Below, one piece after another: positions 47,216-59,044 of a stretch of 64,000 bases of DNA (within the stretch, counting starts at the first letter, position 1; each line of letters begins with the position of its first letter). This stretch comes from Sodiomyces alkalinus F11 (lineage: Eukaryota; Ascomycota; Sordariomycetes; Glomerellales; Plectosphaerellaceae), in assembly GCF_003711515.1 (NCBI RefSeq), contig NW_021167085.1, forward strand, positions 1,719,691 through 1,783,690. Reading direction: 5' to 3'. The position numbers and the translations under genes are program-made. The notes below the pieces were generated by a model. The model was not told where the DNA came from. It worked only from the letters and a program-made list of their open reading frames with translations, and searched no databases.

Positions 47216-47845
47216 CGTGGGCAAACCAGTCCTTTGGGATAAGTCGCAATAAAGTCGGATTTGCAGAGAGATTGGCTGGTGGATTTTGGTGCACGAAAGA
47301 CCGGATTGACTGGATAGGCAGACTTTGCTGATGAAGATTCAGAGGAAAGAAGCAAGAGTTCCAGTTCCCAAAGAGAAACGAATGAAGTAACGGGTTGGTT
47401 CGGGTCTAGTGGTTGGTCTCCATGTGGGTTGCTCTTTCCTTTGTCGCGTCGAAAGATTGATGGGACGCGACTTCCCTCCAGTATAGGTAAGGTAATTACA
47501 AAGTTAAGGCTTTGGTGGGGTAGGTATCTCCCGTACTCCGTAGTAATCATCCGTACTTTGTACATGTATGTACCTGGACCCACGTCTCCCTGACGTTCTT
47601 GGGATGAAAGCGCCAAGGCTTATCTTATCGACGACCCCAAAATCCAAAGCATGACGCGGGGAGCTGCAAGAAGATCCTCGAAGGTAAGGTACCTACCTAA
47701 GGTACGGAGGTACGTATCGTTCCACCTGGCATATCCATCGCCATCCCGTAAACGGTCATTCAATTCTTACTTCTTCTTACACCTCCTTGCCAGACTCACT
47801 TGGGCTCTCCAGATAAAGCATTGTCATCCCCGGCGGCTCCCGACC
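47216..47845. other. Divergent promoter region nse4 / vps34
   Basis: A compact bidirectional spacer with TACTCCGTA at 47534 and AGGTACCTACCTAAGGTACG near 47686-47706. Both genes probably draw on it. No gene is visible. Confidence 0.55.
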
Positions 47846-50800
47846 ATGGAACCCTTCTCCTTCGCCACCTCAGAGTCGCTACATCACCCCGTCAGTATCC
47901 GCATGTACGAATACCCATTCCGCCCGCCCCGTCCCCCCCTATCGCGAAATGTGTCCATATCGAAAGAAAAGAAGGGGGGAAAAGAAGAAAGAAAAAGAGA
48001 AAGAAAAAGAGAAACAACGGTCCAACATGAATCGCTGATACCATCTCCGTAGAATAAACTTAGAAGGCGACGAACCTCCTTTACCACCATCTACCCAGTT
48101 CGAAAACGCAGAGCTTCGACATGTCGGCTCTAACTCGAGGTGGGATGCCTCCTTGATATTAGTCCCGTCTCCTCGTCCACACTCCTAGCCACTCGCTAAC
48201 CCGGCATGTAGTCCGCACTCGGATCTCTATGTAACGGCCCAGGTGTGGGCAGGCTCCAAGCCTCTGACAGTTCCGGTCCAGACAGCATACAAGTCGTTTC
48301 GCACAGAACGGAGGTCAGATTGCCATCCCACTTGACATGCTCCTTGCTGGTCGCACTCGCGGCTTCGACTGACCATTGGCATTTCAGATGGAACGAATGG
48401 CTCACGCTCCCAATCAATTATTCTGCCCTCCCACTCAACTCCTGTCTCGCCATTACTCTATGGGATTCGTCTCCTGCCGGGGGAAAGGACGCCGAAGGCC
48501 TCGCCATCCCCTTTGGAGGCACCACCTTGCCCCTGTTCGACCGAGACAACCAGGTTCAGAAAGGACGTCAGAAATGCCACGTCCACAGACGCAAAATCGC
48601 CGACGGTCACGATAAAACCACGACACCAGCGGTCATAAGGAGAAGAACAAGGAGTCATGGGAAGAGAGGCGAACAAGCACCTCTCGGTAAGGATGCCGAA
48701 GAGATGGAAAGACTGGAGGGCCTTTTCAAGAAACACGAAATGGGGGAGATTCCCCGCGTCGACTGGCTGGACCAGCTCGTCTTCAGGACTGTCGAGAGGC
48801 GCGGCCTACAATCAGCCAAAGGATCCCATCGGACCTTACAACGCCGCCAGGGCGCCCAAGACTCCGCCGCAGAGAAGGACGGGGCAAACGGCGGATCCCC
48901 GGACCCGGAGTCCTATCATCGGTCACTATATCAACTCAACGTCGAGCTGCCTCGGTTCGACTTCCCCGTCGTCTTCGCAGACTTGGAATACCCGCCACCT
49001 CCCATCTCGTCGCTTCAGAACATGTCTGGTTCCCAGTCCAACGTGGCCCTCAAACCCCCACCAGAAGTCCAGTTTGGCCCCGGGATCAACAGCCTTGACA
49101 ACTCTTCGGCCGGCTTCGGGAGCCGTCTGGTAAAAGTGTACGACCCTGAGGTAGGGGCGAAAGACAACCCGGCAGAGGCGAAACACCGCCGACTGGTGCG
49201 CAGCCAGCATCGTCACGGTGTCTTGGATAAGGACCTCAAACCCAATGCCAAGGTCCGGGACGAGCTGAACGTCATCATGTCTTATTCGCCAAACCATATC
49301 CTGAACACAGAGGAGAAGGACCTCGTCTGGAAATTCCGGTATCATCTCACGCGGGACAAGAGAGCTGTCACCAAGTTCGTCAAGTCCGTCAACTGGCACG
49401 ACCCTAGCGAACGTAAGCAGGCCGAGCAGGTCTTGGCCCGGTGGACGGAGATCGACGTCGACGACGCCCTCGAACTTTTAGGCCCTACCTTTGACAGCCA
49501 GGTTGTCCGAGCTTACGCCGTCGAACGCTTGCGCAAGGCCGACGACCATGAGCTTCTGCTCTACCTACTTCAGCTGGTCCAGGCGCTCAAGTACGAGCAC
49601 ATATCCCCCGATTCGACTCAAGATGCCACTCGGGATTCCTCGCTGGCCAGGTTCTTGATAGCGCGCGCCGCCGCAAACTTTACTCTGGGGAACTATTTTC
49701 ACTGGTACCTGATGGTCGAGTGCGACGACAACAGCCCCGAACAGGGGACCCAGAACCGTGAGATGTACCGGAAAGTCGCGTACGACTTCATGACCGAACT
49801 GGTCAAGCAGCCGGACGGTGCCGAGACGAGAGGGACGCTTCTCCGCCAAGCAGAGCTCATTGCCATCCTGTCCAGGATTTCAGGCGAAGTGAAGCTGTCC
49901 CACGAGAGCATCCCTAAGAAGACAGAACGGGTCAAGCGTTTCCTCGCGGATCCCAAGAACGAGGTGGCTACCATCGACCCACCACTACCCTTGCCCCTTG
50001 ACCCGTCTGTCCATGTCATCGGCGTCTCGCCCGACGAGACGACGGTGTTCAAATCATCGCTCTGTCCGATCAAGGTCACGTTCCGCACTACCCAAGGCAC
50101 GACGTACCCCATCATATTCAAGACGGGTGACGACCTGCGTCAGGATCAGCTGGTCATCCAGATAATAACGCTCATGGATCAACTCCTCCAAAAAGAGAAC
50201 CTCGATCTGAAGCTCTCTCCTTACAAGATCCTGGCGACGAGCACGACAGCCGGAGCCTCCCAGTTCGTCCCCTCTGTTAGCTTCCAAAGCATCCCCTCTG
50301 CCCTGGCCTACCTCAAGTCCCATAGTCCCGACAGCCGCCAGCCACTGGGGTTGCGGCAAGAGACGCTCGACACGTACGTCAAGTCTTGCGCCGGATACTG
50401 CGTCATCACGTACATCCTCGGCGTCGGCGACCGCCACCTCGACAACCTGCTCCTGGCCCCCGACGGCCACTTCTTCCACGCCGACTTTGGTTTCATTCTG
50501 GGCCGCGACCCCAAGCCCTTCGCGCCCGTGATGAAGCTGTCAAAGGAAATGGTCGACTGCATGGGGGGCGTCAACTCGGAGCACTTCAAGATGTTCAAGC
50601 AGTACTGCTTCTTAGCATACGCCGCGCTGCGCAAGTCGTCCAACCTCATCCTTAACCTGTTTAGCCTCATGGTTGACGCCAACATCCCCGACATCCGCTT
50701 CGAGCCCGACAAAGCGGTGCTGAAAGTACGAGAGAGGTTTCACTTGGAGTTGAACGAGGAAGATGCTATGCTGTACTTTGACCGCGTTATCGAGGATGCT

Positions 50801-50866
50801 CTTGGTGCCATTGCCCCCGTGGTCATCGATAAGCTCCATGAATTGGTACAGGCCTTCCGGGCTTGA
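47846..50866 (+). CDS. vps34: Class III phosphatidylinositol 3-kinase Vps34
   Basis: Lipid kinase making PI3P on endosomes and autophagosomal membranes, in complex with Vps15 and Atg6/Vps30. Four exons: 47846-47904, 48053-48139, 48212-48313 and 48388-50866, giving 908 residues. The start MEPFSFATSESL fits the family. The C2 domain (about 15-190) contains DLYVTAQVWAGSKPLTVP and WNEWLTLPINYSALPL, with intron 3 between RTERR and WNEW. The helical PIK domain runs at about 330-500 (LNTEEKDLVWKFRYHL). The kinase domain (about 600-905) has KTGDDLRQDQLVIQ, catalytic GVGDRHLDNLLL (Asp near 763) and HADFGFILGRDPKP (Asp near 782). It ends in the amphipathic VIDKLHELVQAFRA helix needed for membrane contact. 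A basic low-complexity insertion (RRRTRSHGKRG) follows the C2 domain. All exon phases agree. Confidence 0.96.
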
Positions 50867-51284
50867 GAGGTGGAGTGGCAAAAGGGGGGGGAGGCAGCGG
50901 TGTTTCGGGGGGTTTCCTGGGTGGGAATATATTTTGGGTTGCAAGCGATAGTCTCGCCTGGTTATAGCGTTGTGGACCGTCTAGTCCAGGCTGACGGCGT
51001 TGGGGTTATGGGGAGCTACCATTGAGCAGGATGTTTCATAAGTAACGCCTAACTCCTTGGCCGAATAATGATTACATTGTTTATGCGCGCTCCTCATTCT
51101 CTTTAGGCTCAGATACGAGGATCCGGAAACTTGACAGAAAATGAAATGGATACAAGTAAAGACGGAAAAATGGTATGGATCCTTTGTTTGCCCTTTACAT
51201 CAGTATTTTGGATATATTCAAGAAAAGAAGAAAGCCCCCCCCCCAACAACTTGAACTGGTTCGTGATTGTACAGCTAGGTCATC
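50867..51284. other. Convergent spacer
   Basis: A short AT-rich spacer between the vps34 and etr1 stop codons, holding both 3' UTRs. Nothing else is visible. Confidence 0.6.
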
Positions 51285-52732
51285 TCAGGTCTCCCCGAAA
51301 ACAAACACTCCCTTGCCCTTCCTGAAACCACCCAAGGCGCCGGAGACGGCGTCCTTGAGGGTCTTCTCCTCGGTTTCCCAAGACCAGGGGACCTCATCGA
51401 AGGGTACGTCTCGGAAGCGGCCGTCGCGGATCATCTGCAGGAGGTCCTGGATGGCGAACCTGCGGGCTTCCGGGTCGCGCTCGTTCCAGCGGGTGAGCCA
51501 GAAGCCGAGGAAGCGGAGATCCTTGAAGATGAGCAGGCCGGTGGGGAGGTTGACGGGCTGGCGGGACATGGCGCCATAGGAGACGAGGGTGCCGCTGGGG
51601 GCGAGCGAGCGGGCGAGGGCGGTGGCGTTCTTGCCGCCCACGCAGTTGAGGGCGAGGCCGAGGGGTTCGCGCCCCCCGCGGGTGATCTCGGCGAGGCGGT
51701 CGCGCCATGCGCGGCTCAGGAGCTCCGATTCGGCGACGACGACGTCGGCGCCCAGGTCCGTCAGCTCGGCGCGCAGGGCGTCGGTGGCTTCCGGGGTGTC
51801 GCGGTCGCGGATGACGTTGATGCTGCGGAGGCCCCAGAGACGGCCGAGTTGGATCGCGGCGCGGCCTACGCCCGAGTTGGCGCCGTTTTGGATGAACCAG
51901 GCGCCGCTTCCGGGTTCGAGGGGTCGCATGGCGCCCACCGGCGGGGTGTTGGTGCTGTTGCTGGCGCTGCCGGCGCGGATGGGCTCGCCGGGGCCGTACG
52001 ACCGGAGAATGCGGTAGGCGGTGCACGGGTTCACGCTGACGGTGGCGGCTTGGATTGGGGTCAGGTTGGACTTGTCGATGCGGAGCACATGGCTCGCGTC
52101 GGCTACGGCGTGCGTGCGCCAGGTGCCAAAGGAGGAGGCGGCGGGGAGGACCCAGTCGCCCCTCTTGAAGGGAAGGTCGGGGGACCCAACGGCCGCTACC
52201 TCGAAGAGGCCTTCATTGCCCGGGATGGCGGAGGGTTCAGTGGTGCCGATGAGGGATGTGAACGGAGGTTTGGCGCCGTAGGTCCCCTGGATGGTGTTGA
52301 TATCTGCGGGGTTGATCGGCGCGGCGAGAGTGCGGAGGAGGAGGGAGCCGGACGGGAGAGAAGGGGAGATGGAGTGGGTATGTAGTCTAGCAAGATTGGA
52401 CTCGGTCAGTTTATGTAGAGCTAGCTCTCGCATCCACAGCAAAAACCCTGGAGCCCGCGAGGCGGACGTGGTTCGGGGGTCGGGTGTTCCTCTGTCTTGT
52501 TTTTCTCGAGATGGGAAATGGGGACGTACTGAAGGACATCAGCAGGCTCTCCCTCCTTGGAGAATACAAGTGCTTTGGCTTGCGTGTAGCCGTACGGTCC
52601 GGATTTATGGCGTACCCTCGTTTTCGGGGTCACGATGTGGCCTGCACATGCTGACGGCGAGAGGCTTGAGGGCATGGGACGCCGCAGCACCGAAGCGAGC
52701 GGCCCCAACCTCGCTGTCCGTACGCCGGGCAT
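51285..52732 (-). CDS. etr1: Mitochondrial 2-enoyl thioester reductase Etr1 (MECR)
   Basis: NADPH-dependent reductase of the mitochondrial type II fatty-acid synthesis pathway, which feeds lipoic acid synthesis and respiratory competence. Exons 52732-52530 and 52386-51285 (GTACGT donor; CTGAC branch site then TTGCTAG acceptor) give 434 residues. The N-terminus (MPGVRTARLGPLASVLRRP) is arginine-rich without acids, a good mitochondrial presequence. The family core follows: GPYGYTQAKALVFSKEGEPADVLQL, AAPINPADINTIQGTYG, NEGLFEV, the Rossmann loop NGANSGVGRAAIQLG (about 234-248), and SRQPVNLPTGLLIFKDLRFLGFWLTRW. A Ser/Asn/Thr-rich insertion (about 207-222) is unusual. An upstream acceptor giving LALHKL would break the frame, so the later one is right. 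It converges on vps34. Confidence 0.92.
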
Positions 52733-54362
52733 ATCACCTCGAATTTGCGGAGAAAAGAAACACAATGAAAGGAGTGTCCGAGAAGAAAACAACGAAAAGT
52801 GGTTGGTTCTGACAGATGAGGAATGCTGGTGCGCTCCTGGAGAGAAGCTTCAATTGAGAGCACGATGATTCGTGGTTGACCCTGTGGTTCGTGAGAAGCT
52901 CAATTGAGGTGATGGCTCCATGACGTCGGTCGTCGGTCCAGCTTTGCCGACACGGGGAACGGGGTTATTTCCGTTCAATCTGGATGACATAAGCAAGATC
53001 TCTGTAAACGAAGTTCGACGTTAGTAATCCGAAAATACTCCGTACCTAGAGAGACCACCGCCCCGAGTTTTGGGAGTCTTTGCGTCCCAACTACTCGGTC
53101 AGTCAAAACGATATAACAAGAGGATTACGAGAACCCATACACCTTTTAAGGAAGAAGAGTATTGACAGCGGTAAAGGGTAAGGTCTCGGGATTCGGGTTG
53201 AACCCAAGGTCAAGTTAGTACGACGCGTATGCCCATGAAAAAAATAAAAAAATTTCAAGAAAAGAGACATAAGCAAAGAAAACCATGGAGGATCCTCCGG
53301 AACTTGGGGCAAGGCATTAATAGACAGAGGTAGTTTGCACATTTTGCGGACAGATAGATCTCTGTAAATTCTTCCATTAGAACCCGGGCTCTATAACACA
53401 CAAAGCACCATGTAGTCCAAGTCGAAGGATTCCCGTGAAATAGCCCGAATATGAAGCCAAGGGCGCTATGCTTTCCAACCCGTTTTTTTTGCTTGTAATC
53501 TTCAGTCTTCCCCACTCTTTCCTTATTTCCATATTAAGATTTTGTTTCCTTCTTCTCATACCACCTCGGCCGAAATGATTTACATCAAGAAAAGGAGGGA
53601 AGAAGGCGTGTAAGATCAAAGAATGTGGCATCCGATCCGCTGTCGATGGAAAGTTGAGTTGATCTGGAGCGTCGTGTCGACTGGGTAAGCGTAGTGCCGG
53701 TAGAGAGGAGAAATACCCCTTCCCTTCCCTGTCTCCTCAAAAAAGAACAGAAGGGAAGAAACGAAAGAGCGCGGGTTGGGGCGGCTGGCTGAGTTGAACG
53801 GAATCGAAATAGAAAGGGTTGTGAGCTAGAATCGGGCGATGGGTGGGTGTTGAAGGGGGCGGGGGGGGTATCTTGGATCTCTCGCAGCCTTTAGCGTTCT
53901 TCTGTTGAGTTGGTGTAGGAAGGCTCGTATTTCTCCTTCCTCTTCTCTTCAGCCTTGCTCCTTTTCTGCATCCGAAGCCTCGTCTCCAAAAGAAAATGTG
54001 GTTCCGAGTAAGACACCGCAGGATTATGAGAATTGCCGTTTGGCAGGCGCGTTCGGTCGCATTCGTCGTTCGCTCGTCCACGCGTGGATGCTAGATGGGG
54101 GACACAAAAAAATCGAAAATAAACCCGTCGAAAGAGGAAAATGCATGTTGAGCAGAAAAATCACGTGTGTTGCTGAAAGCTAGGAAGGAGGATGAGGGCG
54201 TTGTAGAGTAGAGGTTCGGGCGGGCGGCAAACAAACATGGCCAACCCATCTTTGTTGTTGTTGTTGTTCGTGGGGCGACGAAAAATCGAAACAGGAGGGA
54301 AGATAGAAAAAACTAGAATTAGAAACAGAAGAAAACCGAGGCGCAAAGACGGAAAACCCGCT
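52733..54362. other. Intergenic region between etr1 start and 218-aa gene end
   Basis: Contains the etr1 promoter, TACTCCGTA at 53036 and AT-rich stretches. A (TTG)n run near 54251-54268 lies in the 3' region of the neighbouring gene. No gene is supported. Confidence 0.5.
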
Positions 54363-55019
54363 TTACTTGATATCTTTGAACAGATCGTCGCCGAGACTGC
54401 CGCTGTCGTTGACATCCAGCTTTGACTGGAGAGCGCTCAGCTCGGGGATCATGGGAGCCGGCGGGCCGCGAATCTCGGGCTTGCTCTGGCTCCTGGCGGG
54501 GTCCTCGTAGACGGTGCTGCTCCGTTTCGCCGCGTCGCCGGTCCTCAGCCTCCGGAAGAAGCCGCTGCTCCTCTTCGCCTTCTTCTCGTCGAGGACGCTC
54601 CCGTCGCTGCGGCTGACGGGGCGACCGCCGCCGCCGTTGGTGGATTGTGTCTCGCTTTCTGCGTAGGAATGGTTCAGTAAACTGGTGCTGAGGAAACGGC
54701 GTATGCTGCCTGCTCGGCTGGAGGGTGCTGGGGAGAGAGGCGGGGCCTCGTCAGCTTGTCGTTCCGTACCGGAAACTGATGACCCGTTGGCGGCTTGAGA
54801 ACCGCCCGTCGCGCCATTGGCCTTGTTATTGTCCTTTGCCGCGTCGCCTTGCTTCTTGCCCGCGGCGGTAGGGGTCTTCGGCAGCGTTGGTACCTTCTCG
54901 ACGGGGCTTTCGGGAGGAGGGGGGATGTCGGTGCCGTCGGTAAGGGAGGAGAAGTCGAAGTTGAGCTTGGGGAGCTCGAACCGCTTGGCTGAAGTTGATT
55001 TGTCTGTGGTTGACGCCAT
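54363..55019 (-). CDS. Small Ser/Pro-rich fungal protein, function unknown
   Basis: Single exon, 218 residues, in a codon-biased frame starting MASTTDKSTSAKRFELPKL. No known domain. The N-terminus KRFELPKLNFDFSSL contains alternating hydrophobics and could be a short linear binding motif. The middle is disordered (Ala/Gly/Asn/Ser). SSRAGSIRRFLSTSLLNHSY and KRSSGFFRRLRTG are basic-aromatic segments resembling phosphorylation or membrane-binding sites (RxxS). The C-terminus PELSALQSKLDVNDSGSLGDDLFKDIK is acidic. There is no signal peptide or transmembrane helix. It probably belongs to an uncharacterised Pezizomycotina family. A hypothetical protein is the honest call. Confidence 0.72.
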   Translation of the reverse strand: MASTTDKSTSAKRFELPKLNFDFSSLTDGTDIPPPPESPVEKVPTLPKTPTAAGKKQGDAAKDNNKANGATGGSQAANGSSVSGTERQADEAPPLSPAPSSRAGSIRRFLSTSLLNHSYAESETQSTNGGGGRPVSRSDGSVLDEKKAKRSSGFFRRLRTGDAAKRSSTVYEDPARSQSKPEIRGPPAPMIPELSALQSKLDVNDSGSLGDDLFKDIK

Positions 55020-57326
55020 TATGTGCTCTCTCTCTCTATATCTGTCTCTTTTTTACTTTTTCTTTTTTTCTTCTTTCCTCCGAATTGAGCGGGCCCAAGC
55101 TATCAGTGGGATCTGATAGGGAAGGATGCGGTGGCGTTCGTGAATGCGATTGACGGGAGGAGAGGTTCGGGAGAGCTAAGTTTTCGGATGGTTGGTGGAG
55201 TGAAGGTGGAGGCGATGCAAGGGGGATTCGAAGTAACTTCGTAATTATGAACAAGGTACGGTAGGTAGGTACGGATAGGCACGAATAGGTACGAATAGGT
55301 ACGAATATGTACGAAAGGTAAGGTAGGTAGGTAGGACAGAACCGGGTCTGAGCGCACCAGCGGAAGTTGTCCGAATGGCCGGGACGAGGATGAGAACGGG
55401 CGAATTGACCGCAGCGGCTGTTGTGAAAATGCGGTTGTAGAAGAAGCTTCGACGGACCGAAAAGGACCCCTACAAGCACTCGGGGAGAAACAGAGGAAAT
55501 GTACGTTGTATCCGTAGTGGTCGAAAGGTGGGAAACAAAAAGAGGCGTTTGTTTCGTTTCGTTTCGAAAAATTGGCCGTTGGAAAAGGTCCGAGCGATAG
55601 GGTCTTGGGACGTTTCTGGTTAGGACGGTGTCTAAAGATGGGACGGACGAGAAGATGCTGACAGGGGCAGTGGAAACGACCTAATAAGCACCCGAAGGAG
55701 AGAGAGAATACCTAACAGCAGTGCTTTGAGGATATGGTATTGTGTATTATTGAGACTTATTGGGGGGCCGCTGCCAACAAACCGCAGTGAAACACAATTT
55801 CAGCAACAACGAATCAGACGAGTACTGTATCTCACTGTCACTAGTCGATGGGTGAATATGGAATCCTTTGCAGCTGGAAAAGAGCAAAGGCAATCCAATG
55901 GCCTCTTGTTCGGTCCCCAGGTTTCAATTCTCGTGGCGAGGGCCCATGGACGATGACGAGCGCTTGAGAGGGCAGTGAGTACAGGGATGTTTTTTGTTTA
56001 TTCAGGTATCCCTTTGTTCTTTTGTTGCAGGAAACTGGAGAATGGAACCACGGACAGGAATCATGGAGAATTGAGGGGTCTCGTGTTGTTCTTAACAAAA
56101 GGTGTTTTCTTGGGAAATGGGTACACGTAAAGGTCATTTATTAGTTTTCTTTTGGTGGGGGACAAGGGGGGGTGAGACAACTGGGGTATTACACTAAGGT
56201 AGTACGGCATGCCGTATATCCACTGTCGCTGTCGCGTCTACATGACCGGGACTTTGCCAGATGATAGCGACGCGTAAGGCCTCATTGTAGCAATGGGGTC
56301 AATCTACCAAAGGTAGGGAGACGTGAATATCATGCCCTACCTAGGGGGGAAAGGAACAAAAAGAACATCTCAACCACCCCATAAGCTGAAATGCTCCTTG
56401 GACAAGGTCTTGTAGGTACTGTTGCTGAGACAGGGACACGAAAAACGAGAAAAAAAGAAAAGAGGAAAAGAATTTGGGCGACGCAACGCATCGACAGGTT
56501 GCGATCATGTTTATGCGGCTCTGATTTTCAAACCCTCGTCCTGCAATGCCCCCCTCCTGGCGAGGCATAAGGGTATGCCATTGGAGCGAAGGAGGACACA
56601 TGTCGGCCCTGCATATACTGAGCATAGAGGTGGTGTGCCGTGGCTCTCGCCAGCCTGCGACTTGTGACAGTAAGCCTCACGGTTCGAGGAAGAGGGGCCG
56701 GGCATCTCAGGATCTCATTGAACGCGAAATGGCGTCGTTTGATAAAACCCCAGGCCTTCAACTTTGCTCCTTTATCACCGCAGCCGAGGCTTGAGATAAC
56801 ACCAGAGCATCAGGTAAGGTACTGGCAGTGTCTGAGCTGGTTTGGGGGATTTACGGGTACGGGATATAATTCTCGGCCCCGGGATAGCGGCACCTGCCGA
56901 CTACCTACTTCGGATACTACTTACGGAACGAAATAAGTCCATCAGAACTAAGGAGACGGCGATCGGAAATAGTGCATGGTTTCTCCCTTTGGCGCATGAA
57001 TATCCATCTTCCGTCTTCATTACTACTGTCTCACTGAGGAATAAGCTTTCTTCCCTAATCTGCTTCCCTGCATAGGTACTCAGAAGGCGCTGCGACATCT
57101 AAGATGCGCACGATTCTACCAAACTCTGCTCTGGCCGGCCGTTGAAATACACGTGCTCACTTTACGGCTTATGCCGTCTCGCAACGATCTCGCAACGATT
57201 TGATAACCCATGCGCGGCGTTGTTCCCAAGAAGAAAAAAAGTATAAAAGAAAAGGGGGACGAAAGACAGAAAAAACAATAAGAATAATTGACACTCGACA
57301 TCGGGTCTATTCCTTCATCACCCGCC
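55020..57326. other. Intergenic region
   Basis: Upstream of the 218-aa gene it contains a CT-rich leader and a tandem GGTACGAATA array. A (GTTTC)n stretch lies near 55547-55566. The rest is non-coding with only small unsupported frames. The right edge is the 3' region of ubc13. Confidence 0.55.
55258..55335. repeat. Decamer array GGTACGAATA and GTAGGTAG tract
   Basis: About four imperfect 10-base units (GGTACGGATA, GGCACGAATA, GGTACGAATA) flanked on both sides by GTAGGTAGGTA tracts. It appears to be a local expansion of the AGGTACC-type motif scattered through the spacers. It lies 240-315 bases upstream of the 218-aa gene. Confidence 0.85.
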
Positions 57327-58041
57327 CTACTGGGCTGGCTGGGCATATTTGGCCGTCCACTCCTTGGCAGTTTCTATCGCAGCTTGCTCGTTCTCCTTCC
57401 AGCTCTTGGCCACATCGGCCGCGAGGGGGTCATCGGGATTGGGGGCGCCAAGTAGCGCCTGGATGGAGAGAAGAATGGTGCGGATCTGGAGGGCCGGAGA
57501 CCAGTTATCTGCGACACAAAAAAATAATTTTGGTCAGCTGCGGCTGCTTCTTCACAGGAGCCCACTCCAAACACGGCGCTCCCATCATCGTGAGGACCTA
57601 CTTTTCAGGACGTCCAGACAGATTCGGCCAAGCTTATCGACGTTGGGGTGGAAGATTTTGGTCAGGAATCGGATCTTGGGCGCCGTCATCGGGTAGTCCT
57701 CGGGGAGGAAGAGCTCGAGCTTGAATATGCCACCTATTCAATCGTCAACACCCATTATCCATAAGAGCCCAAGGATTCCCTCTGTCTTGTAGTATGTTAT
57801 CATCGGGGTTCTGACCTTCATATGGAGACTGTGATGGCCCGTGGATCTCGACGTCGAAGTAGCGGAGGTTGTCTTCGTGGGGCACGGCGCTGATACCAGG
57901 GACTCTGTTTGTCAAGGAACACTCGTCAGCACACGTCGCGCCACGTACACAGGGCAAGTCAAGTCGCTGAGATAGAGGTGATTCTCACGGCTCCGCCATA
58001 AGGCGCTCGGTCTCCTTCACAATGCGCTTGGGCAAGGACAT
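57327..58041 (-). CDS. ubc13: Ubiquitin-conjugating enzyme Ubc13
   Basis: E2 enzyme that, with Mms2, builds lysine-63-linked ubiquitin chains, notably on PCNA for error-free post-replication repair. Four exons (minus): 58041-57989, 57904-57816, 57733-57602 and 57508-57327, giving 151 residues, the normal length. The start [18 protein letters not shown] and the core [58 protein letters not shown] and [20 protein letters not shown] are nearly invariant in the family. HPN and the active-site cysteine in GRICLDVLK (about residue 87) are both present. The short C-terminal end (KYAQPAQ) is ordinary. It is head-to-head with the mtc5 gene, about 1 kb between start codons. Confidence 0.96.
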
Positions 58042-59044
58042 GGCGATCCCCGGCGAGGCGTAATCGGCGAGGCGTAATCGGCAGCGGTTAGTGTTTGTTG
58101 CGGTCGGCGCTCGCTGGCAAAAGAAGGCAAGACTCTTGACTGGGCAACGACCGCGTTGAGGTCTAATCGGAACTTGTGGCGTGGCGTTGTCGAATAGGGA
58201 CGACCAGATTCGGGGCGATTATCTCAGAATATCAAGCGAGAGGATGAGGGGCACTAGGATGACGAGTGATCGTGTGGTGGAAGGATCGACTTCGGAAATG
58301 CGGGAGAAAGCCCTCGAATGTTGTGATAATAGCGGCGCAAATCTATCCCTAGACTGGTCTTCTAGTTAGATCTTTAAATCAAGGCTGATGTTGACAGAAG
58401 TGCTGTTCGGAGGGGTTGATGGGGAGATACGAACGCGGTGCTTCTTTGGTATTCTTGGGTGATTACGGTAGGTGCTCCGTATTGTCGGGCTGCCCCGCAC
58501 TCCGTGAGAAAAAGTTAAGAAGCCGTGATCCAGCCCGATAGACCCGCAAAAGGAAAGGAAGATACCTACGTATCTCTAAGGTACGTTGTAGCGCAATTGC
58601 TGTTTGGATATCTTACGTAAGATAAGGTAGGTATACAGCTGATGTACCTTACGTAAGCAGACACGGAACGTCGTCGACGCGTGACGGTGACGGTGCATCA
58701 AAACCCCCGGTCGAGACTTCCGACCTAGAGTCCCTCCAACGACCACCACCTACCTGATCGTACAATCTTGACGACTTCCAACCTGCCTGTTCATCAGGGC
58801 TTCCTATGAGACTTGAACGTCCTGAGCAATCTGACTGAAGACCTGACTGACGACCTGACTGACGACCTGACTGACGACTTGACGACGACCTGACGACGAC
58901 CTGACGACGACCTGACGACGACGGGAATGACCTGAAGCCATCATATAGACGCTCCGGCTCATGGGCTTTTCATAGAACCTGGTGAGCTCGGGGTGGGACG
59001 TAATCCTTGATGCGATTTCGTCACGTTCCCATGAGCCCCTCGTC
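58042..59044. other. Divergent promoter region ubc13 / mtc5
   Basis: Bidirectional spacer with AGGTACGTTG and TTACGTAAG palindromic motifs near 58570-58660, and a tandem repeat just before mtc5. No gene is called. Confidence 0.55.
58831..58922. repeat. Compound tandem repeat (12-mer CTGACTGACGAC then 11-mer CTGACGACGAC)
   Basis: Three copies of a 12-base unit (58843-58878) are followed by four copies of a related 11-base unit (58879-58922). It lies 120-215 bases upstream of the mtc5 start, so it is probably in its promoter or leader. A stretch like this can change length between strains. Confidence 0.88.

Noticed and set aside
52387..52424. Upstream acceptor for etr1 exon 2 (giving LALHKLTESN)
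   Set aside because: It does not match the phase of the GTACGT donor. The acceptor at 52387 (TTGCTAG) restores frame and yields the conserved DVLQLHTHSISP.
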